64,000 nucleotides of DNA. Source: Symsagittifera roscoffensis (lineage: Eukaryota; Xenacoelomorpha; Acoela; Convolutidae). The stretch covers positions 75,356,213 to 75,420,212 of the forward strand of contig NC_087064.1 in the NCBI RefSeq assembly GCF_963678635.1. Direction: 5' to 3'. Below are positions 55,864-64,000 of this stretch, in pieces (within the stretch, counting starts at the first letter, position 1; every line of letters begins with the position of its first letter). The position numbers were made by a program, and so were the translations under genes. The notes under the pieces were generated by a model. That model ran no database searches. It was not told the origin of the DNA and saw only the letters and a program-made list of their open reading frames with translations.

Positions 55864-57229
55864 CCCGGGTTGACAAAAAATGTTTATCATACAATTCCAT
55901 ACTATGGAAAAAATGCTTATCATACGATTCCATTCAATTCCATAGAATAAAAAAATCATATGAAAGTCACATGATGATAAATTTTTCCATACAATGCAAT
56001 TGTATGATAGCCATTTTTTACATTAAATGGAATTGTATGATAGGTGTTTTTTGCCTTAAACCAAAAAGTTGTTTTTTTTTGTTTCTAATTTTTTTTTCTG
56101 AAAAAATTTGGGTTCTGTTTGCAACCGAACCCAAGTGACAAAGACCTTGGTTACTCAAATCAACAAAAGTTGGACGGTCTTGCTTTTACAATGCATAGAA
56201 AACGACCTGAATTGTCTTCGAGCTGTCTTTCACACATGATGTAACAAAACTAACAAACTTTTAATTTTTGGCAAAATTTTTCAATGATGATTATTTTGAT
56301 TTTTGATTTTTCAAATTATTAGATATTGATCAGGGCATACATAAACACGCCCTACAAAAGAAATAGAGGAATTTTCAGCGTTTTTGGAAAAATTTTGAAG
56401 TGAAAAGAAAAAAGCCAATACTATCGTATCCAGGACTACGTTATGCACACAAAAAATTAAATTTTGCATGCAAAAAATTTTTTTCGTAAAATGTTTGTTT
56501 GCGTAGAAAATTCAATTTGCGGTTGAAAAAAAAAAATCTTGGAGGCAAATTTTCTAAATTACTCTTTTGTGTAGAGGCTAAAAGTTTTTTGATTGAAAAA
56601 ATGATTATCATACCATTTTATAAAATGAAAATCGTATGATAAGCATTTTTTTTGTATGTAATCGTATGATAAGCATTTTTTCTATGGAGGTCAACCCGGG
56701 CTTTTACTATGACGAGAATATAACAAGACCGCTGAATGTTCCGACTGCCTCTTAAGGTTTTTGGAGCAGTAAAAACATAAATATTTTTAGCAAAATAAAT
56801 GTTTAAAAAAATCAAAAAAATATTTTCTGAAATTTGAAATTTATTCTATGAAAATGATCCCCCATAGGCCATTTAAACTACAAAAGAATAGATTTTGCTC
56901 CTTGTAGCAAATCAATTATGGTCGAGGCTGAAAGTTTGTTTATCGAAAAAAATGATTATCATACCATTTTATAGAATGAAAATCGTATGAAACATTTTTT
57001 GTTAAAAAAAAGAAAAAAAAATGGGCTAACTTAATCAGAAAACGAATCAAGCTCATTTAAACCTACTAAAAAAAATTCTTTCTAAAAGTTTTCTTGAAAA
57101 AAACTTCAATGAAAAAAATGCGTATCATACAATTTTCATAAATGGAAATCTTATAAACATTTTTTCCATAGAACCCATGCATGGAATTGTATGATAAGCA
57201 TTTTTTTTTCTATGGAGGTCAACCCGGGT
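55864..57229. mobile_element. TA-flanked foldback element with CCCGGGTTGAC ends
   Basis: The left end CCCGGGTTGAC (55864-55874) and right end GTCAACCCGGG (57219-57229) are perfect inverts, each flanked outside by TA, the Tc1/mariner-type target. A further GTCAACCCGGG at 56690-56700 lies inside. The ends carry iterated 'cgtatgataagcattttt' words in both orientations, giving long snap-back potential. The part from 56701 to 56935 is a piece of repeat R1, so the present structure is nested. Confidence 0.65.
56701..56935 (-). repeat. dispersed repeat R1, partial copy
   Basis: 'cttttactatgacgagaatataacaag...caaatcaattatgg' is repeated 565 bases on at 57266-57490, where it continues into the full R1 copy. 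It looks like a local duplication that carried the foldback end with it. Confidence 0.7.
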
Positions 57230-57261
57230 AATTGCAAAACGAGGGAGTTTTTTGAATTTTG

Positions 57262-57810
57262 TTTGCTTTTAGTATGACTAGAATATAACAAGACTGCTGA
57301 ATGTTCCGACTGCCTCTCAAGGTTTATGGAGCAGTAATAACATAAATATTATTAACAAATTAAATGTTAAAAAAAATGAAAAAAATAATTTCTGAATTTT
57401 GAAATTTTTTTTTTGAAAATGATCCCCCAGACGCCATATAAACTAGAAAAGAATAGATTTCGCTCCTTGTAGCAAGTCAATTATGGCCAATAAGCTTCTT
57501 TCAACCAAATTGGAACAATTTCTAAGACTGATTAAAACTCCGCTTACACGTTAAAAGCGCGAAATATATCGCGCTTTAATTGTCCCAAATTGGTCAAAAT
57601 GGAAATCTGTAAACCCCCATAAGTTTACGAAAAATTATCACAGGTAGAATATTTTTTCATTTTTAAGCTCAAGACAACACAACCTTTTGAATGATATTAA
57701 AAAAAACTGTTAAAAATGACTAGATGAAAAGTCGAAATTAGTCGGAAGAAAAAAACCACCCCGAGCACAAATATTCCGTAACTTTCGTATCGATTGTCGG
57801 AACAATAATT
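57262..57810 (-). repeat. dispersed repeat R1, full copy
   Basis: Inverse of 46140-46690. Both edges agree closely ('aacaagactgctgaatgttccg' inside one end and 'cgtatcgattgtcggaacaa' at the other), which suggests a defined element of about 550 bases without obvious terminal inverted repeats. Confidence 0.75.
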
Positions 57811-58516
57811 GCATTACTTTCTTCAAATCGACAAGTTTGATGAAAACTATCACTCTGCTAACACAATTAATAATTTACGCCAATAAGTTCCATTTCCTGA
57901 ATCAAACCTTTTGATCTATGCAAGGAAAGAATTGTCCGAAATCTTAATGATTGACAGATAACATCGTCAACCAACCGACAGAAAACTTGAAAATAGTTCT
58001 GCATGTTTCCTTAAAGGTTATTGTTATTGGGTCCTGATTGATTCTGGAAATTTTTTTTTCATTTTGAGCTCACAAATATTTCAGTTTGTTATACTTATGT
58101 TTTTGTCAATTGTGCTGTTTTGTTTTGCTTCATTTTGAATTTTATTATGAGTTGAAAGTAGGACAAATAATACATCACGAATATTCATATCGGATGTTAA
58201 CATTTTCGAGAGCTCGATCTGATGAAAGCTCTATCTGAATCGCAAGAATCATTAGAAAACGAGAGATTTCTAAAAGCATTTCCTGAGTAAGAAAAACGAG
58301 TATTCGGAGTGATAATTTTGAAATTGACTTCATATGAAAGTGTTTGACGGCTATTTAATGAACAATTTTATCTCCAAAAAATCAAACTCATTGTGCTGTT
58401 TACGAGAAATTGCATCCAAAACATTTTTATGAGCAGTATTTAAACAACGCTTTGAAAATTTTTCTTCCGAGCATTGAAAATTGGGAGGAACTGCGTATTC
58501 GGTTGTTTTTTTTTGT
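57811..58516. other. unannotated intergenic sequence
   Basis: AT-rich sequence with no open frame of note. Confidence 0.5.
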
Positions 58517-58800
58517 TTTCCACGCAAAATCAGGTACGACAGATAATGATCGGACTGGGTTGAGTGATATATCATACTAAAGCCCTTTCAGTCGTGATTC
58601 GAACCACATTAAAAAAATTCTCGAAATTTTTTTCTAGTTTCGAGAAAAACCGGTTTGAAATTTTTGATTTTTTGTCCTAATTCTTTTGATTTTTTGAATT
58701 TTGAAACCGGTTTGAATTTTTTGATTTTTTTGTCTTTTTTGATTTTTTTTTGTTTTAATTCGAGCGAATAAAGCAAGCGAGCAGGCTTACAACAGCTGAA
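58517..58800 (+). repeat. dispersed repeat R2, copy 2
   Basis: Direct-orientation match to 50331-50540; see that copy for the shared blocks. Confidence 0.7.
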
Positions 58801-61470
58801 ATCTGCAAATTTACCTAATTTAAGACATTAAAATTTAATTTAAAACAAGTACAACTAGTTTTTGGCGTTTTTTAGCTTCATTTTGGGAACCAAAAACTTC
58901 GGAAAATCAACAATTTTCAAAAACTAGTTTTTCTAATGATTTTTTTGTTTTTCTAGTCATTTTCCTGCAAAAATATTTGTCCAATTTGCTTATATTACTA
59001 TAAATATCTAAAATATTTTTTCACGTCAGGTTTTTTATCACACCAAGCAGGAGAAACTACTCTAATTTGAAAAATTTTATAAACCGTAGTTTTCTAAAGA
59101 CTATAGTTGGAACATTCTGTGCTACTTACACAGTAATCAGCTATTCATTTTTTTTTTGGTCCCTTCAATTCTTTTCAAGTATTTTTTCCATCATATGTCT
59201 AGATTGCAACCATGAATCTCAAACCGATGCCGATGTAACATTCGCCCAGAAATTACACAGCGACGGAGGATAGAAAACGTCTCTATTGATGACTGGCTGA
59301 CGTCAGTTACATTAAATTGTACTCCTTTTTCACCGTCTCGACCTAGCCAGTTCATTTTCCGGTCTGTTTGAGAGCTAACCATCATGTTACCGCTTTCAGG
59401 CCATCAGCGTTTTTTTTTTATTCAGCTTCCGTTCACTTGGAAACCTCATAGCTGGGTCTCGGATCGCACTACAACGTGATTATTACTAAAAATAGGGCTA
59501 GAAACCATAATTACAAATACTTTTAATGACAGTTATATATTATATCCACTAGAGATGGATGGGGCCTTTCCTGGCACCTAACTACTCATGCTCTAAAAAA
59601 AAAACAAATTAAATTTGAGTTAAATTAAACACGTTCAGGGCATTACAGCAGCTAAAAGGATTAGTTGTTTGTAAAAAAGTCTCTGGGCACCGGGCCTCCA
59701 ACTACAAATTTTCCTAGAAATAACGTTGTTATCTCTTAATTTTCTCCGTTCAGGAGGGTTCGGATCTGTCCCGAAGATTCCACTATACCCTCCGGCTTCA
59801 CTCAGCTTCGTGGTGTAGTGCGTTATCACACGAAGGTTTCGTGTCCGAGGCTTGTCTTTTTTTCAATTTTTATCTCTGTTCCTACCGACTGTTCGTCGTC
59901 TCGTATCCGGCTGTTCTGTTTTACACGTTGTCCTTGTTAAAATGGCCGTCTTCTTGCATTTAAGCTAGAAATATTCTGGCTTAAATGAAAAATTTAACCT
60001 CCAGAATATTTGTACCTTTCTTTTCATTACGACTTCCGCAATAAGGAAGGTGGTGCTGGAAGGTGCTGCAGGGTCATCGCAAGGTGCTGCGTACAACGGA
60101 AGGTGCTGCTGTGTCATCCGGGGAATGGCACACGGCATAAAAAAACGCAAACATTTTTTTAAATTTGTTCATCGGCTTGAAATTACAAACTTTTGCAAAT
60201 TTTGATTTTTTTTCAGTAGACTTATGGGGTTTCGAAAAATACTATTTTGGCCATTTTGCGGTAATTTACGGACAATTTTTTCCGTTCTTATAACATGGAT
60301 AAGCGGTAGTTTGAATTGTTTTAAATTGAACTGAGGCGAATCATTTGATAGTATTTTTAAGATAAGAGACTCTGGATCAGGGTTGGCAAATAAGAAAACA
60401 ATTTGGATTGTTTTGAACACGATTTAAATCAGATTTAGAAGGTGTTGTAAGCAACCGAAAAAATGTGTTATGTTTGACCTGTATTTTAGCGTTTAATAGC
60501 TTCTGCTTACAATTAACAAACATTGTCTGGAACAGTCGTGCATTAAATGCCTGGTTTTTAGAGCAAGTATGAGCAAATTGGTCGTAAGAGAGATGCTATT
60601 TGGGACCATTTCGACATAGTGGAAGGGCTAATAATAATAATGGAAGGGCTAAATGCAAGGACTGCCCTCTTGATATTGTTCCGCTGGTGAAGCGTATGAA
60701 AGTCGCCATCGTGAACTTAGTTTGAGCCCGCAACTGAGTTTTGGACAGCCATCTATGAGTAATAACACTACTGTCTTACCTTTGGTTATCACTGTAGTTA
60801 CGGCTTAACAACGAAAAAACGACGACGTGTGCTAGGAGACAACATACATGTATGCAACTTACTGACCAAGTTTGGAAGGAATCGGAGGTGTCTTATTTTT
60901 AGGTCGAAATAACAGATAGTTTTTGTTTCAGGTACGTAACTAACTGGCAATGCCTGAAAGGAGTCATTGACACGCATACAGCAGATTTTGTACGGAGATT
61001 GTGGCGACGTCACATCATTTGTGCGTGACGTTTATGTTTTTAAAAACGTGGGAGACGCTATTTCCTGTCTTTCACCAATAGCATCGGCCTATACGAGCTG
61101 CAGTATAACACGTCTTTAACGTGGCAAAGCGGTTTCCACGTGGAAAACCTTGTTGGAACACCGCAGCAAGGGGGCTTCGAGGGCAGGGAATGGCTCGAGA
61201 GAGCTAAGGTGCTGTTCAACAACTCAGACCCACATTCCTGGTTTGCCGCTAACTTGCTCCATCCTGCTTTTGTGGGTCATCGGCAGTCTTGAGTCAGATT
61301 TGCTAAATCTAGTAAATTGTTTTCAGTGGTAGAGGCTACCATTTTTTAAATTTTTATAACATAGATTTTTGTACCCACTACCACTATTCAACCACTTCAA
61401 AAAACTTAAGGAAAGTATGTTCATTTTATGAAGGCCAAAAGAGCATACAAAATTTTACTGCGAAACAATG
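58801..61470. other. unannotated intergenic sequence with scattered low-complexity
   Basis: No family recognised in any open frame (59067-59273, 60169-60420, 61150-61332). A patch at 60040-60120 repeats 'aaggtgctg' five times. Confidence 0.4.
60045..60115 (+). repeat. 'aaggtgctg' cluster
   Basis: 'gaaggtggtgctgg', 'aaggtgctgcaggg', 'caaggtgctgcgta' and 'gaaggtgctgctgtg' follow at 16-24 base spacing, with 'gtcatc' repeated after two of them. A short imperfect tandem repeat. Confidence 0.6.
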
Positions 61471-61478
61471 ATCAAGAC

Positions 61479-61657
61479 CAGTTGCGGATTTAGGGGCGGG
61501 GGGGGGGTTTGGTGGCAGACACGCTTTTCCACCCCCTGCTCAGGGATTCATTCAGCCCCCTGCCGACCAGTTGCGGATTTAGGGGCGGGGGGGGGGGGTT
61601 TGGTGGCAGACACGCTTTTCCACCCCCTGCTCAGGGATTCATTCAGCCCCCTGCTGA
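61479..61657 (+). repeat. two direct copies of a hAT-like terminus
   Basis: CAGTTGCGGATTTAGG followed by a G run and 'tttggtggcagacacgcttttccacc...' occurs at 61479 and again 89 bases later at 61568, almost identical. It resembles the ends of the 54407-54820 MITE (CAG(N)NGCGGAT). The opposite end was not found, so it is a truncated and locally duplicated element. Confidence 0.65.
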
Positions 61658-64000
61658 TAACTCTTTGTACTATTTTGAGTTATCAGCTTTTGGCTAACGG
61701 ACCCTATAATTTTTCTAAAGGGGAAATGCGCGCCAAAAACCGTGATTTTTTGGTCAAAGTTTTTCAAAACAGCGCGGAGATTTCTCAAAAAGCACAGTCA
61801 TGGAAGTCTATAAATGGTTCCTATTCATTTTTGTTAGCATCATTTGGTGCAATCGAAAAAAGAATTGGCAAAAAACCAGAACTAGCAAAATGACCGAACA
61901 TAGTTTCAAGAACCTCGCGTAAGAGCAAAGAAATTTTCTTATAAATGAGCAAAATAGTCGCTGAATTGACGACCATGATGTGGTGAAATGGGTATAGTAC
62001 CTTTTTATTTAATTCAATAATTAGCGAGTTCTGGTGATGATTGGGCATTCTAAGTTTAAATACCCAACAGCAATTTTTTCTCTGCAAATAAAAATTGGTT
62101 TTGTTGTTGGACCAAAAAATAGAAGGTTTTCGGCCTCGAGCTACCAAGCGTACAATGCGTCGTACAAGTAAAAAAAACATCATTGCGTCTCAGAGCTTCT
62201 TTTTATGGTGAAATAAATTACCCTTGGGTAAATTTTTTTGTAAATTATGTTTTGGGGGTTGTCAGTATCTGAGGAGCTAGATTGGACTCTTTGACACAAC
62301 TGGAGTGACATGTTTTGATTTTCGCTTTCTCTACTTTACGCAATTTGTTTTCGGTATTTTTGAAGTGAACAAGGTTTGAGAAAGACGTAGTATCCTATAT
62401 GAAGAATTGATCGAAGGTAATCAAGAAATTAATGCTTAATTTGAGCATATAACGCGCGAATTATCAGTTTCACCGACTTATGGCGTCAAAGTAAAATGAG
62501 GCATACAACAAAATTTTATTTTCCCGGTGGCTGGGATGAGGTCAATTGAGTCTATGGGTGAGCAAATCGGCTTACTTTGAGCGCTTTTCAACAAAAAGAA
62601 AGGATTTTTACTGTGAATCCACCTTTGTTTTTCGTTTTTCCTTCTTGGAACGATCTGTTTTTTTTGTTCAGGTTTTACCTCGTATATTTTATACCCAGCC
62701 TAAGCATGAACGCGAATATTTGTTGCAATTTCCGAAAGAAACAAGTAATCAAATAGTTTCGAATTTCGTTAATTGGAGTCCCAGGTTGACTTGACAGGAA
62801 AAATTATCGCTAATTCAGAGATATCGCAGCGATTACAGTCTAAGGTTCAGTCTATGATCAGGGTCACTTTAGCCATGATCAGGGCTAAGTCAACGCTGAA
62901 TTAGCGCTAAATTTTCAGCTCTGATTCAGAGATGGATTTTCCCTGCAATAACCCTGAAGACCTGAATTAAGGATATCTCATTCCTGAAAAATTACTGACT
63001 AGCCATTAGAAATTTCGAGAGAAAATCAGTCATATTTTGAGGAAATAACAAAGAATCATAGTATAAAATAGTGAAAATCATGTTATAAATGGTGCAACAA
63101 TGATCATGAAGTTTCTAGATGCTAGTTCTTTACCCCAGTTCACAAAATGGTTCCCAACCGACATTCTCTTATGTGTAACATTGTCTTCGCTTCGTACTTT
63201 TGTGCCTTTCAAGGGAAGATCCAAGTTAATTTTCACGAAATCCCGAAATTTTATCCGTCATACTCGCTCTTGAATTTAATAACTAATCGAGCACCAGCAC
63301 ATTTTTTAAAAATCTTCTTTTGTGTAAGGTATATTACTTGCAGAGACTGATACTGAGCTTTTGGACCTTTCAGAATAAAGTTTCTAATAACTTCTTCGAT
63401 ACCTGAGTAATCGGGGCCTACCATTTTTTGATGAGATTCTCGTTTTTCGTTGAGTTAATACACAGAAGCATTCGTTCTAATATCGAACCTTGTTAACAAT
63501 AACTTAAGACACGCCTAAACAGCCACTCGCTGGTATTCAACCCTGAGAGACTCTTAACCTCAAGTATGAGTATCTGAGTCGTGAGAGAATTAGGAGATTT
63601 TTTGTCCAAAATCTTTTGTATCATCTCAAATTTAATATTTAAATCGTGGAATCTGCCATTTTCAGCAAGTTTATTAGCAACAAAAAAAGCTGTTTAATTG
63701 TGGAGTTCTGCAATTGAAATGCACTTGTACAGTTATTCCAGCTTCATGTGTCAGATTTTGGAAAAGTGAACTACTTTGTATGAAATTTTCAGACAACTTG
63801 CTACGGAAGAATCTTGCACTTATTATTTTGCAATCAAAAGAATTTTCATTGGAAGCTCTATCATTAAAAAATGAAATTTCAGTTCTGATAATTTTTATTT
63901 TCAACAGAAGGCTGGGCTTAGCGATATTCGACGCAATCAAACACACATCGGTTCAAACGTGAAGGACAAGTAACTCAACATGGGTCTTTGGATGGATTAA
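61658..64000. other. unannotated sequence to the window end
   Basis: Open frames of up to 120 codons on either strand (such as 61821-62183 minus and 63674-63962 on both strands) have no recognised motif and overlap each other. Around 62830-62950 'atgatcagggt/c' and 'attcagagatg' words recur, suggesting a worn inverted repeat. Confidence 0.4.

Overview
This is eukaryotic, almost certainly invertebrate animal, DNA. It is AT-rich, gene-poor and dense in repeats, with GT-AG introns of about 0.5-0.75 kb in the one large gene. That gene (41927-49327, + strand, six coding exons) has an N-terminal FHA domain, a combined PP1-docking segment and a long basic SP/TP-rich tail, the architecture of the mitotic chromosome-surface protein Ki-67. 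An outgroup chordate, cnidarian or similar lineage is possible, but the sequence does not settle it. A 200-base assembly gap lies at 465-664.

Layout. 690-1000 is the terminal repeat of a mobile element whose body is lost in or beyond the gap. 1001-2883 is a spacer with an exon-like start (1852-1913). 2884-20190 is a large inverted-repeat-bounded element of about 17.3 kb. Its centre carries a run of + strand reading frames (5196-10563); several of them show a PC4-like pattern (single-stranded-DNA-binding transcription cofactor). Its two arms carry outward-facing, decayed copies of a multi-exon C2H2 zinc-finger gene behind arrays of CCAAT boxes. The right arm is tandemly triplicated with a period of about 3.0 kb, and the left arm holds a copy of the exon-like sequence found just outside the element. 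20.2-27.6 kb holds LINE and SINE wreckage. 27.98-36.1 kb is a tandem array (0.9 and 2.7 kb units) of coding-like but broken fragments. 36.5-38.64 kb has a tRNA-derived SINE, a 41-T run and a ~170 bp satellite organised in a three-monomer higher-order repeat. 41.9-49.3 kb is the Ki-67-like gene. 49.3-64 kb holds a dead Jockey-like LINE, a hAT-type MITE with a perfect 8-bp target duplication, a TA-flanked foldback element and several dispersed repeat pairs.

The most unusual object is the 17.3-kb element. Its size and long inverted ends recall Maverick/Polinton or adintovirus-like elements. I could not find a capsid gene, packaging ATPase, protease or integrase, and one fragment only weakly recalls a protein-primed DNA polymerase. 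The gene content I can see (PC4-like paralogues plus a zinc-finger gene) is my reading by eye, and no database search was possible.
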